Positions 26,231 through 37,979 of a stretch of 64,000 bases of DNA are shown in pieces. The notes below the pieces were generated by a model. That model did no database searches. It was given only the letters and a program-made list of their open reading frames with translations, and was not told the origin of the DNA. Made by a program: the position numbers and the translations under genes. The stretch comes from Albifimbria verrucaria (Eukaryota; Ascomycota; Sordariomycetes; Hypocreales; Stachybotryaceae). Each line of letters opens with the position of its first letter. Position 1 is the first letter of the stretch. The DNA is taken from positions 3,906,001 to 3,970,000 of the forward strand of contig JAHREC010000018.1 of NCBI GenBank assembly GCA_020081605.1, given 5' to 3'.

Positions 26231-28883
26231 TTACAGGTTCCTGTCCGCCCAACTCTCAATCATGCCAATCAAAGACGCCTCGTAATGCTTGATGGATACA
26301 CTGCCCGATGCCTCGTCCAAAGTAGTGTTGGCCTGGACGAAGACCTTGCAGGGTTGCTTGTTTGCAAGGACAACGTCGCGGACCTTGGTGCCCCAGAAAT
26401 CGAGGCCAACCGTCGTCATGTCAACATAGAACTTGTTACCAGTCTCGACATCCGCGGTGGACTTGTAAATGTGAAGCTTCTGCAGGTACTTGCCGACGGC
26501 TGTGTTGTTGTTAGTCTTGTATTTCAGTTCTCGCTAGACAATTCACTAACCTTCACGTCCAGCAGTCAGAATCTTAGAGCGATCCAGCTTGATGGTCAGA
26601 TCAGACAGGTCAGCCTCCTTGTAGTCCAGCTTGCAGAAATCGTCGCCAGCCTCGAGGAAACACTTGAGGATGGAGAATCGGGCTTGGCTGTGAGCCTGTC
26701 CCCACTTCTGGCTCTTGGGATCCCACATCTCGAGAGATGCAAGACCAGCTCGGGCCATAGAGAGGTAGGAGGCATAGAGTACGTCACCGGCCTCTCCATC
26801 GATATCGACGCTGCCGTCTCCAAAACCAAAGATCTTCAGAACTGGGAACTCGCAGCTCAAGTGCATGGCAACAAGCTCAGCACGGCACTCCTCGTAGGAA
26901 GCGGCAATGCTTCCAAAGACGGAGCCCCAGGTCTGGCCAGGCTTGTACCAGGTGGTGATGGGCTTGTCCGTAACCGGGCTGACAGGCGGGTTCTCCTTGT
27001 CGAAGTTGTAGGTGCCTGGCGATGTCTCCTGCAGAAGCTTGCCGCATCCGTGACCTAGGTTGGTTAGTCTACCTTTCACATCTAGTGGGCAATATGGTTT
27101 TTACCAGTAAGCTCGTGAAGGCCAACCTGGACCTCAAATGAGGCATCACGGTACTTCCTGTAGACCTCTTGGTCTTCCTCACGGATGAAGGGAATCTTCT
27201 CGTTGGGGGCCTTAGCACTCAGAACGTTTCCAAGAGACACGTTCTTGAAGCCCTCCGTCTGTCGGATATCATCGTAGTTAGGACTGAGAATGCGTTAGTT
27301 CCAGCTGTGTCAGTGTACAGAATTTGAAATGATGCTCACATGTTGATACCAGCAGGGATACCAGACCCTATAATGTTTCTAAGTAAGCAGAGCCCTAGCT
27401 ATGGCCGGACATGACTTACCCCGAAAGTCAGTACCTCAAGAGAGGTGAAGTCAGGTGACAGGAACTTGTCCTTCTCGAACTCCTTGCCCCATGGCAGGAG
27501 AGGAATGAGCTTAGGTGCTGACGAGACCAGCTCGCCGAAGGCGCGAGTACGCTCCACTACAGTCCTTGTCAGTCGGGGAATCGTCAGGTGGATTGCTTAG
27601 AGCCTACAGTTAACCACTATTACATATTAGCGCAGGTCAATCATAAAGGAGTTCGGGATGGCATACTTGCGGCAAAGCCCTCCCATTCGCCACGAACACC
27701 AGCGGGGTCCCTGTAGGTCTCGATGAAACCAATGTTGCACTCAACCATGGGGCCCTTGTCCTTGATCCAGAAACGCTGGCTGTCCTTGAATGCCTCAAGC
27801 GAGCCAGTCTCGAACGACTTGGCGTAGGCCCCGTGCATCTTGTTTTGGGTGTCGTTCTCAGCGTTGGCAGCAGCCTGCTTGATGTAGGCAGTGATGGCCT
27901 CCATCTCAGCAGCGTAGTCGCCGTAGGTAAGCTTAATCGTCTTGCCACTGAGAAGGCCATCCTCGACAGTGAACTGTGTCTCCTTTCCAATGTCACCGCC
28001 CTCGGGTGGAACACTGGTTACAGCGGAGGCAATGAGGATTTCAAAGCTGCCGTCCTGGTTCTTTCGTAGGCGAGTGTTTTCGGGAAGAAGGCCCTTCTTC
28101 TCCATCCAGGCTGAGACAGCCTCGATCTCGTCCTTGGTGATGTTTGCAGAATCGGGGTAGTAGGTGGTCATGTGGCCGGCATCTGGGAAACCCAGGTGCA
28201 ATGAGGCAGGGTTCTCTGCGCTGAAGATGGCACCCTTGGTAGCCTCGTAGTGCTTCTTGGCCTCGGCATTTGTGGCAGCCAGAGCGGCAACGCTCTTCTC
28301 GCTGCATCTGGGGATAAACTTGGAGTCACCGAAGCTCTTGTAGTTGCCGGCGTTGCCGAGGAACATAGCAGCATACTCGAGGAAGGAGGTGAGCTCGCTC
28401 TCCTCGACACCTGCCTTGCTGGCGAGAGAGTTCCAGTCGCCTCCACAGCTCTTGTGGAGAGTTACAATCAAGTCATAGATGGGCTCTGACTCGGGAGAAA
28501 GTTGGCGGAGGACAATCCTTGTACCAGCAAAGGACGCCCTTGAGAGCCAGTCAGTCACGGTGGTGGCTTAATGTGGGCAGGGCGGAGCACAGAAGAATAG
28601 GGGGATAGGAGACATACTTGCTGATGAAGTGAGCATAGCGCTTCTGGCGGTCGTTGAGGGCCTCAAAGTGCTTCTCAATCTCGAGCCTGACCACAGACGG
28701 CGGTTGATCGGCGAGGTAGTGAGTGAGCTCCTGAGCATTCATGGTGGAAGAAAATCTTTGATGATGTCGAAAGAAGGTAGGCAAGACGAGTGGTGAGGGT
28801 CGCGGCGACTTTAAAGGTTTGAAGGCTGCGACTCTTAGCGAAGGCAGACTTCGGCGAAGAAGATGCGACGAAAGGAAAGTCAT
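26231..28883 (-). CDS. DPP3: Dipeptidyl peptidase III (metallopeptidase family M49)
   Basis: Eight exons: 28618-28883 (or to 28742), 27667-28538, 27608-27616, 27420-27556, 27340-27367, 27105-27283, 26551-27054, 26231-26499. From the inner start at 28742 ([20 protein letters not shown]) it is 707 aa, the usual size. The outer ATG at 28883 adds 47 residues rich in Arg/Lys and Ser, without any acidic residue, which look like a mitochondrial presequence. Zinc ligands are HELTGH (split by intron 6) and EECRAE. The enzyme removes dipeptides from the N-terminus of oligopeptides. Exon 3 is a 9-nt microexon that supplies the conserved MVN before ERTRAFGE. One base is missing at 27419-27422 (GGGG run); repair gives [13 protein letters not shown]. 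Intron 1 ends in AAG. Confidence 0.95.
27608..27616 (-). other. DPP3: 9-nt microexon of DPP3
   Basis: Nine bases (TGGTTAACT on the minus strand) lie between a 50-bp intron (27617-27666) and a 51-bp intron (27557-27607), both with GT-AG ends and branch-like CTAAT or CTGAC motifs. Joining across it gives [14 protein letters not shown], matching the conserved M49 block. Skipping it gives [11 protein letters not shown], which drops three conserved residues but keeps the frame. Confidence 0.8.
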
Positions 28884-31800
28884 GAGGTTGAGTTAGGTAA
28901 TAATGTACAGAGGCAAACGCTGCAGTCTAGAGCTTCAGATGTGGGAAGGCGCTTCTGACGGCAGGCATGTCTGCAGTTGCCCAACTAGAAGGCGGGGAAG
29001 GGGGCCAATACAGGCGGGTGATTCGCTGCCACCGCCTGCTGCTAGTGCTGCTAATGCTGCTCTTTTGCTGACATGCCTATTGGGGGCTAATTTGGTGTCT
29101 GAACGCCTGGAGTCTGGATCACAGCAGGTGGGAACTTTCCAAAAGTGCCTGGATGGGTCTGATTAAATGAGAGAAAACAGTGGCCATGATAGAGAACCTT
29201 TGAACAATACCCACGCATTCTGGTTCTTGTTACGTTAGGGAAGCCACAGATAACAGATATAGCTACAAGTTCTTATGTAATGTCAGAGGTTGCCGGTTTC
29301 CTATACGGCCAGTCGCGATAATGTTCCAGAGAGTTTCTATTGGTATTCTTATTATTCCAAGATGGTGGTTTTTCGACATCTATCACGCCTGCTCGCGTTT
29401 TCTTTTGTATGGGCAATCCGCATCTCAACAGAAATGTCTAAGATACTTGTGAGGCTTTCACCTTCATGAGTGGATTTACTTGCTGAGCGGCCTGCGTCGG
29501 CTTTGGTCTCGTGGCCATCTACCCTATAGTTCCACAACCACATGAACTGAGGAGCACAGCTTAACTATCGATTAATGTATAGCTTCTTCGAGTGTTGGAT
29601 TTCCTCAATCGAAATTGATTGTCGTATGGGTACTTGTATGTGTATATATCTTAAGTATGATACTGCGAAATTGCATGGACCGTGGTATGATGACAAGTTC
29701 CGCATGATACCATGGAAACTTCTGAAACCAATATGCAACACAACAGGACAACACATAGTATATGCTGCAACGACCTGCAGGTCATACGCTAGGGACTATA
29801 CGGTGTCACCGAAACAAGCAATATAGACAAAGAGGGAGACTGACTGGGCATCCGCTGTAGTGATTGGTTAATAGTTTCCGAGAAGCACACGGAGTAAGAA
29901 CTATAGTCCCTGGTTGAGGCTCAAACGTGGTATCGCTCATGATTGGATAGCCATTGCCGATACCCTCCCATCTGATCGGATTCACTATGATTGGCGAATA
30001 ACTACGAAACAGTTTCATGTCCCTGTGGTTTTGTTGACCACCGGGTAGGCAAACCCGCAACGATATCGGCGATACTCCCGGACAGCTGGTGACTAACCCG
30101 TCGGGTGAATAGTGGAAATTTGCCGAGTTCACCGCCGTATCTGGCCCAATTGCCTGATTGGGAGGGCTGCTGGGGCTCGTATTTGCACAAGACGTTGACA
30201 GGCACCGATGCACAACTACGTATAAAGAGAGACAAAAAAATAAAAACTTAAAGAAGGGCACGGGTATATATGCATGTATATTGGAGCAGGAATTTAACAG
30301 CTTATTTCGTCGGCCAAGGGACCGGCCTGCTGGTTGTCGGGATTGGGCATGCAAAAGCCGAACCGAGATTGCGGTCCGTAGGCCGGCCCAGGTTGCCGAC
30401 GGTCGCGCACCTACCATGGACGGGGCTGCAACAGGAGTCACGAGGGCGGCGCCGCAGGGTGATACCTCACGTCACCGCTGCAGCGAGCGCTCTGGCTGCT
30501 GCTGCAGAGCTGACAATGACGAGCTGGACTTGCTTGGCCTTTCTCCACATCCCTCGGACCAAAGTCACAGCGGCCCCCACTGGCAGTCTGACCTGCTACC
30601 TAATATTCTGCTGGATGAGGTACAAGCCGAGTTGAGGTCCACGGTTCACGCAGCGGCGAGAAAATGGCCGATCCATGGGCGGAGCGGCGGTATCCACGGC
30701 GGCGTCGACAACGTCATGGCTCTAGAAGGATGAATAAAAAAGGAAGAAAAAAAAAGAGTTCTGCTTCGCCCACAATGAGCACACTGGCTAAATTAAGAGG
30801 ACCTGTAAAGAGAGGCAAACGACCCTTAGTTCATCTTGACGTTGGGGGTCCGTTTTGGCTGTCCCGAGGCTCCGGGACTGTTCATCGACCCCGGAAAAGG
30901 GAAGGAAAGTACCCGTCCCTGAGCCAGACAAGGTACCTCCAGGACCAACTGGACCCCCACTGGCACAGGTAGGTACCTCAGTTAGGCAAAGTATTGGTTT
31001 AGGAGACGGCAAGTCATCGATCGGCGTTGCACAAATGCTCGTCACTGGTTTCGACCAAAAAACCTTTCCATCTTTGCTCCGTCTCGCATGGCAAAGGAAC
31101 TCCGAACCAGGAAAACCGACCGGCTGCCCTGTTATGGACTTTGACATCCAACGCTTCCATCCCCTTCTGTTGGGCTTCTTTTTCGTGTCCCCCACCCTCG
31201 GCGGGCGTGCACCCACTCGCTCGACAAATCACCGAGACCCAGCGCAGCGGGCTTCCATCCTGACGCCACACGCATCTTCCCCAGACCATCCTACTATTTC
31301 CCAAACCCGGTACATGCAACGTCGACGCAGAAACGTGACCCCACCCACCGCCTTTGCTGTGTGTGTTGTCTTGATTGTTTGTCTTTCTTTCCCGCCTGGT
31401 GGAACCGTGTGTGCCAGCCGTCTCGCAGGATGCAATACTTGCTCTGCTTGGCTTCAGCACTTCTTGGCCAACCCTCCTCCTGTCTTTCTTTGACTTTGTC
31501 TCTCCCTGTCGCTCATTCTCTCGCTGTGTCCGCCCGTCCGTGCCTGTGCTAGTCTAAAACCCTTCACCCGTCGCTTGGAAGCGTCGCCTAGCGCCAGACA
31601 TGTCGGAACCGACTCCCCGTCGACCTCGATGACCTGGACCAGATTATTCCCTGGCTTTCTTTGAATTTTCCCATCATAGGCATGCCTGACACCGGCACCG
31701 TAGCCCACCCCTCCCCGTCATCAAGGCGTCACTTGAGCTGGTGACACACCCCCTGCCATCGACTTACAAGCGCAACTTTTTATCCATCCCAGGTCCTCAA

Positions 31801-32337
31801 CCAAGTACCTGCGCCATAAAGTCACTTTCTTTTTCCCCTTTAATTGTCATCCCACACCCCTTGAGAAGACGCTTCGAGTTCAATTGAGCTGATCTTTTTG
31901 TCTCGCGCATCTTACAACTCCTCTGATCAAGTTTTGCATCTCTATCTCGTCCCGTCTGCGGTGCTTTGGACCTCTCGTGCCTATCTCGAAAGCCTCAACC
32001 CTTCAACTCAACTCAACACACCCCTCAACCTTTTCAACCGCAATCAACACCCAGCTTGGGCCTCCAGCGCGTCTTCCGCTGCAATCAGCCTCTCGGTCTT
32101 TACAAACCGCATATTTGGTGTCACTCGACCTCGCGTAACTTGCCGTCTCGCCCCCTTGTGGCCACCGAACCTGCCAGCTCCTGCTCCCTTAATTGCCCTG
32201 CTTTACCCTGCTGCCTTGCTTTACCGTGGTCCTCTGCTCTATAACTTTGGGAGATGCTCTCCTACGATTCCCCGTCCCTAACGGACAAAACTCAACCTCA
32301 GCACACACGATACCGCAAAAGACCTCCTTCCCAAACC
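28884..32337. promoter_or_regulatory. Large divergent intergenic region, DPP3 / gluconokinase
   Basis: At 3.45 kb this is the largest gap in the window. The left part (29200-29800) is AT-rich. GGTACCT motifs occur at 30931-30937 and 30970-30976. From about 31340 to 32330 the + strand is strongly pyrimidine-rich, as in long fungal leaders, so the gluconokinase transcript may start far upstream. Open frames at 29806-30441 (-) and 30158-30733 (+) overlap each other and resemble no protein family. No RNA gene recognised. Confidence 0.5.
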
Positions 32338-33018
32338 ATGGCCCCTTCTGCCGATGCCAACACTGCCGCTCAGTACAACGGCGCGGGCCCTAAGCATCAC
32401 CACATCTGGCTGGTAACTGGCCCGGCGGGTTGCGGTAAGAGCACCGTAGCTGAACATTTGGCTAACTCGGTGGGCATGCCATACCTCGAGGGCGATGCGG
32501 TATGTGCCCCAATCACTAATCTTTAGTCCCCGTGAAGCTATCACCGGTGACGTCCAACTAACAAGACTTACCAGTTTCACACTGCCGCAAACGTGGACAA
32601 GATGAGGAACGGGATACCCTTGACGGATGCCGATCGCTGGGACTGGCTCACACTCCTCCGCGAGGAGGCCACTCGCCGCATCGGCGAAGGCTCCCAGGGC
32701 GTCGTCGTCACCTGCTCAGCACTGAAGCGCAAATACAGGGACGTTATCCGCGTGGCCGCCTACTATGACCCCAACGTGCTCGTCCACTTCATCTTCCTCG
32801 ACGCTGATGAGGACACGCTCCTGAAGCGTGTCGGCGCCCGCAAGAACCACTACATGGGCGCCAACATGGTGCACAGCCAATTCCATGACCTCGAGCGCCC
32901 CGGCCCTGAGGAGAAGGACGTCGTCAGCATTGATGTTAGTCGCACAATTGACGAGGTCAAGAGCGACGCTTTGAGCAAGATGACGGAGGCAATGGCCAAT
33001 GACCAGGATGCTGAGTGA
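32338..33018 (+). CDS. Gluconokinase (GntK type)
   Basis: Exons are 32338-32499 and 32575-33018, 201 aa, frame intact. Walker A is GPAGCGKS near residue 30, followed by YLEGDAFHTAANVDKMRNG, where the Asp and His contact substrate in GntK enzymes. Then come LTDADRWDWL and TCSALKRKYRDVIR, and the lid block RKNHYMGANMVHSQF. It phosphorylates D-gluconate to 6-phosphogluconate for the pentose phosphate pathway, in the cytosol. The 75-bp intron has an AACTAAC branch site. An in-frame upstream ATG at 32254 would add 28 residues without family support, so 32338 is chosen. It is one of three genes with no frame break. Confidence 0.93.
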
Positions 33019-33990
33019 TCGACCCGACCCGGGCGATCTACCTCGCATGGCGGACAAAGTTTGGGTGGATGATCACATTGGGGCCCTTTTGGATTGTTTT
33101 CTTTTGGTTCCCTTGGAGTTTTGCTTGAGGAAACTGGTGTTTAGCGAATGTTCATATCAAGCCTCAGAGCTTTGTTTAGCCCGGTTGCCTGCGTTCAGCG
33201 CTGAACAACCAGCCAGGATCAGGACTGATTGATTCAGCTGCGCTTTTGGTCAATCGAAGAGGCAGTGGCATTTTCTCTCTCTCTTTGATTACGAGGATTG
33301 TCAATCAAAACATTGGCAACTCATTCTTGTCTACTCTATTACGCTAGAAACGTGACATGTACGATAATGAAAGAAGAGTCTGAGGGAAACAAGCAAAGCG
33401 TAGGAAGGCTGCTGCTACTACTGCTGCTCAGAACAAAGAGGGGCAGCGGGATGTTCTCCAAATGCTTCTGTTGCATGCCGAGAAGTCTCCAATATAGCCT
33501 CAATGGACACACCCCATCTTCAGCTCACGCCTCTGCACAAACGGAGCATCCCCATCCGGCTGCTGCTACACAAGCTGCCGTCCCTGCTTATGCGTGAGCT
33601 CATAGGGCCTGATCTGCCTCAACAAGAGCGAGCGTCTCGGATTGGCTGGGCTACGCAGGCCAGCATGTACTCATCCCAACATGGAATTCCCCAGCCTGCA
33701 GGCGTCCAGCAAAATCCCGCTCTCACATCGTCATGTAACAGGCGGAACGAGCGTCTCGATCCTTTGCTCCACGGTGAGGCACAAAGCTCGAGGCTGACAA
33801 CGTGCAATTACTAACACCCGGGAGGGATACGATGCGCTTATATGCACGAAGACGTGTCACTAAAGTGCGATCACCTGCCCACCTCCCTTTTAGCCAGGAG
33901 AGCCCCGAGGCGGCAGAAGGAAAGGATGACCATGCTTTTCAATCAAGGACACTGGCATTGTTGATTTTTCTATTGGATGGACTAGGCAGC
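33019..33990. other. Convergent intergenic region, gluconokinase and E2 3' sides
   Basis: About 970 bp holding both 3' flanks. No gene or notable repeat. Confidence 0.5.
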
Positions 33991-35517
33991 CTACCGGAGA
34001 TGCATAACCATGACATCGGGCTCTTCCACCACCCTCCTCACTATGTCGGCGGCCCGCGCCATGGTAGCGCCGTCCACGACCCTGTGATCAGCGCTCCAGC
34101 TGAAGTTGCACACCTGCTTCTTCACCACCCTGTCCTGCTCGTCGAATGCGGGGACAGTTCGCATGCGGCCAATTCCAAGGATGGCAACCTCACGCTCGAC
34201 AATGACCGGGCTCAGGTACGTGCCGCCAATGTTACCGATGTTGGAAACCGTGATGGTGCCTCCCGAGAGGTCCTTTGGTCCCAGCTTGCCCTGAGAGGCG
34301 AGACCCTGCAGTCGCACGAGCTCCTGGGCTATGGAGAGGATGTTTCGGGAACCGACATCCTTAATCACGGGGACGACAAGCCCCTGAGGCGTGTCCATGG
34401 CAATGCCGATGTTGTGTTGGGATCGGTGGACCAGACACGGCTTAGCTGGGTTGGTGTCCACGTCCACACGTGCGTTGAGGATGGGGAACTGGTAGAGAGC
34501 CATGGACACGGCCTTCACGATGAAAGGTAGGTACGACAGCTTCTCAGGCTGGTCTGACTGGATGGGTGACTGGGCCAGCACCTTGTTGAGGCGACCCCGC
34601 AGCTCAACTAGGCTTGAGAAGTCAATCTCGTCGGTGTACAGGAAGTGAGGGATGTTCAGTGACCGGGTCATGGTCTTAAACATCTGCTGCTGTATGTGGG
34701 ACAGCTGCACGGAGGTCTCTGTCTGCGACGCCGTTGGCGCCGGCGCTGGTACCGGCTCGGAGCCCGTGGGGCACCGGCACCTGCATTTCTTCTACTCACA
34801 AACTTTTGAATGTCTTCCTTCGTAACGCGGCCGTCTCTTCCAGTGCCGTCTATCTCGGCAATGTCGACGTTGAGCTCCTTGCAGAGGTGCCTCACCGCTG
34901 GGGTCGCGAGTGCCGCACACTTTCCTTTGGGCTTGGGTGCCTCGTCCACCACTGAATCAAGCCGGGCCGGGGCCTCGCTCTTATTATCTTGGCTAGATGT
35001 AGGAGCCTCTGGCACTGGGGGCGCCGCGTTGTCTGACCTAGGCTCCGGGGCCGCGAGCGTCTTCGCGGCGTCGCTCGGTTCGGCCCCACCGCCCTCAATG
35101 TCGATATCCACAAATGGCTTCCCCACCTTGGCCATCTCGCCCGCCTCGTAGTATAGCTTCTTGACTGTTCCTGCGAACCGACTCGTGATTTCTACCGAGG
35201 CCTTGTCGCTCTGTACTTCGCACAGGGGCGAGAACTCCTCGACGCGGGCACCAGGCTCGACGAACCACTGGATGACCTCACACTCCACGATGCCTAGGGA
35301 CGAGTTAGTTGCTGATGAGCGTTTGCCAGCTAGACGGAGACGAACCTTCTCCAATATCAGCCAGCAGCACGGGCTTGACCGCCCACAGCCGCCTCGACTC
35401 TGTAAACCACCTAGACTGGCTGGCGGAGACCTGTTCCGTCCCCATCACCACCCGCTTCATGGCGGCCGCAGCTCGCCATTGGTTTCGCACCACTCTCGAT
35501 CCACGCTGCAAGAACAT
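33991..35517 (-). CDS. Branched-chain 2-oxoacid dehydrogenase E2 (lipoamide acyltransferase)
   Basis: Exons are 35346-35517 and 33991-35293, about 491 aa. The N-terminus (MFLQRGSRVVRNQWRAAAAM) is a basic mitochondrial presequence. A lipoyl domain follows with the lipoylated lysine in EVQSDKASVEIT. A Pro/Ala/Ser linker leads to an E3/E1-binding domain (LATPAVRHLCKELNVDIAEI), and the catalytic domain has SADHRVVDGA with the active-site His and Asp. It transfers acyl groups from the E1 reaction to CoA in catabolism of Leu, Ile and Val. One base is missing at about 34770 (CCCC for CCCCC) in the linker; repair gives GAPTGSEPVPAPAPT. The 52-bp intron begins with the unusual donor GTTCGT. Divergent from ATP10, another mitochondrial gene. 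Confidence 0.94.
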
Positions 35518-35953
35518 GTTGCTGGACAGCTCGAATGAAGGGCTACAGAACGAGGAAGAAGTGAACAACAGAGCAAAACAGACTATTCCACGGGACAAGG
35601 AGGAGAACCCGGGGTTTGTTCAATCGAATGGGTTCATTCGGCATTGTGTCATGGCCGAGTTACCACCCCGCGAATAGCCGAGGATTGCACTGTAATTCAC
35701 CCCCAGTTTGCGGGATGTCCCAGGTCAAATGCTTGATCCACATCCATCCGCGATAAGATTGAGGGGTGAGAGCGGTACGTACCTTACCCAGCCATGGAAG
35801 CTGTGGCTGTGAAATTGTTAAGCCCACCGAGCGTGGAAGCACTCCATTTCAGGTTAGCACGTCCAGGCACCTCGCAAGCCTGGCTCATACGGCTCTGACC
35901 AGCCAAAACCTCAAAATTTCAGGACCGTGACAAGCAGCATCAAGAACGCCGCC
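35518..35953. promoter_or_regulatory. Divergent promoter of BCKDH-E2 and ATP10
   Basis: A 436-bp gap between two genes for mitochondrial proteins. No motif I can name. Confidence 0.55.
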
Positions 35954-37043
35954 ATGCCCTCGCGTCGGTTAGACATGGCCCTCATCGGCCTCAGCAAGCG
36001 TCCCTTGACGTGTTTCTATTGCCAATGGCGCCGAGGCTTCGTTACCACAGCCGTACGGGCTGCCACGTCCCAGAAGCCAGGGTCTGGCGCTGTTATGGAC
36101 CCCAAGACCACCGTCAAGGGTGAGGCCATCGAGGCGCCGCGAAGCTATGGCAAGCGCATGGAGAAAGGCTTCGTACCCAAGCCGCTGCCCCGACCTATTG
36201 GCATGCCGCTTCCTCCGAGCCCTGGCGAGAACACGGGCATCGACCATCGAACCATACGGCAACGGCGAGATGATTTTGTGAACTACGACAAGCACTTGGA
36301 GCGGCGCAAGGAATTGTAAGATCACCTCATCGGAGCATGCAACTCTTCTGGCTAACATGGCTCTATAGGACCGCCTCTATGTCCCGACCGTACTTCCGCG
36401 ACTGGAACAACCTGCAGTTCCACGAGGGCAAGTCCTTCATCGCACCTCCACGACTGTTCAAGGCCGAGCTCTCCCTCTTCTTCCCCAACCTGTACGGCCA
36501 GACGCTCCTCAAGTCGGACAAGGAACCCCGCGACACAACTCCTCTGCTCACGGGCAAGGCCAGCGTCATCTCCATCTTCAGCAGTCAGTGGGCCGAGCGC
36601 CAGGCCGCCAGCTTCGTCTCCAAGGAGGCAAACCCGGCGCTCCACGACGTCGTCTCCCGCAGCGGCGACCTCGCCCAGTTTGTCAACATCAACGTCGAGC
36701 CCAACTCGGGCAAGGCCTGGCTCATCCGCATGTTCATGGGATCGCTGCGGAAGCAGTTTGCTGAGAAGGATTGGGACAAGTACTTCTTGGTGCGACGCGG
36801 CATCACCGACAACATCCGGGAGTCGATCGGCTTGCTGAACAGCAAAGTCGGCTATACCTACGTCGTAGACCACCACTGCCGCATTCGCTGGGCGGGCAGT
36901 GGAACAGCACACCCCTGGAGTGCGAGGGTTTGGCCAAGGGCTTGGAGCGCGTGGTAGAGGAGATCAAGAGGGACGCTCACTTGCCGGCGTCGGCACGGGA
37001 AAGGCATCCGGGAAAGCAGCATCTTGAGTCGGCAAAGATATAG
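35954..37043 (+). CDS. ATP10: Mitochondrial ATP synthase assembly factor Atp10
   Basis: Exons are 35954-36315 and 36369-37043, about 345 aa. A Ser/Arg-rich presequence is followed by a Pro-rich block (PKPLPRPIGMPLPPSPGEN). Then comes the Atp10 core: SRPYFRDWNNLQFHEGKSFI, LFFPNLYGQTL, VISIFSSQWAERQAASFV and the C-terminal VGYTYVVDHHCRIRWAGSG. In yeast Atp10 is an inner-membrane factor that guides subunit 6 (Atp6) into the Fo sector. One base is missing at about 36917-36920 (CCCC for CCCCC), and repair continues the frame to the TAG at 37041-37043. The 53-bp intron has a GCTAAC branch site. A second in-frame Met at 35975 is possible. It converges on GOS1 with only 146 bp between the stop codons. 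Confidence 0.92.
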
Positions 37044-37189
37044 TTCAACTGGCCTTCTTATCGGCGGAGTCCACTAGCAGGTTCTTCGTCACCCTGTCAT
37101 ACATATACTGTACAATAATACGCTGATACCCCTTTCCCTTAACGCCGTTCCGAGATGCAAATCTCACTCTTCCCCATGATTATATAGAC

Positions 37190-37979
37190 TTACAGGAACC
37201 ACCAGAATAGACAAAAGCACAGCGCTATAAAGCAACCCATGATGATTCCGTCCCTCCTCTTCTTCGATGATATTCTGCCGATCAGAGTGTTTAAGCCCGG
37301 CATCTGGCTTGCGGCTATGGTGATCCTGCGATTTATGCTAGCCAACGTCTCCCCTGCTGGATGAAGCTGTTGTTGATGGCGTGGGCCTGGTCGATGATGT
37401 TGTCCGTCATGTCGTGGCTGTTGTCGATACGGTTGCGCTCGCCGAGCATGTACTCGGACTCGGGGTTATCAGCGCGGTGTTGGTTGATGTCGGAGCGAAC
37501 GTTGGTCAGCAGGTTCGCCCTGTCGCGGGCATGATGCAGCGCAGAGCGGAGCCGGGCCAGGTCTTGCTTGTGGGAAGCCACCTTTCGCGGACTAGGGATA
37601 AGTAGTTATGCTTCGTGGCAGATGATGCGAGAGCCGCCTCTGAGTCGAGCAGTCTCGAGAGTTGTGCGACGATGGCTTCGCGCTGTGTTCATTCAACCCG
37701 AGTTAGTACTCGCATGCGTCACTCCGATTCGATATTTGGCCGAACCTTTGTAGCAGCTCCTCTATCTTCCTCTCCGTCTCGCGCTCATCCGCAGTCGGCT
37801 TTGGCGGGATGTTGGCGACGGTGGAGAACTGCGAATACGTATGAAACAGGTTCTCTGTCTTTCGGTATACGTTAGCCTGGACCGATGCAGCGCTCAGGTC
37901 GGCATGCTTACCTGCGTTTCCAGGAGCGAGCCTGTTGCCGCAGCTGGGTCCAGCCCGTGTTTCCTGATGGCGCAGACAT
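37190..37979 (-). CDS. GOS1: Golgi SNARE Gos1
   Basis: Exons are 37912-37979, 37746-37858 and 37190-37682, 225 aa. It reads MSAPSGNTGWTQLRQQARSL, then ENLFHTYSQFSTVANIPPKP, a heptad-rich SNARE region (ERNRIDNSHDMTDNIIDQAH) and a C-terminal membrane anchor (IIMGCFIALCFCLFWWFL). Gos1 is a Qb SNARE that works with Sed5, Ykt6 and Sft1 in intra-Golgi and endosome-to-Golgi fusion. Four one-base losses are needed: about 37920 (CC), 37745 (GG at the exon 2 end), 37582 (GG) and about 37361-37364 (GGGG run). The third is the least certain because the sequence around KHNYLSLVRER is divergent. Intron 2 then has a GTTCGG donor and intron 1 ends in AAG, both non-consensus. Confidence 0.88.

Noticed and set aside
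29806..30441. Open frame of 211 codons on the minus strand
   Set aside because: Overlaps a 191-codon frame on the other strand, shows no domain, and its composition looks random. Treated as non-coding.
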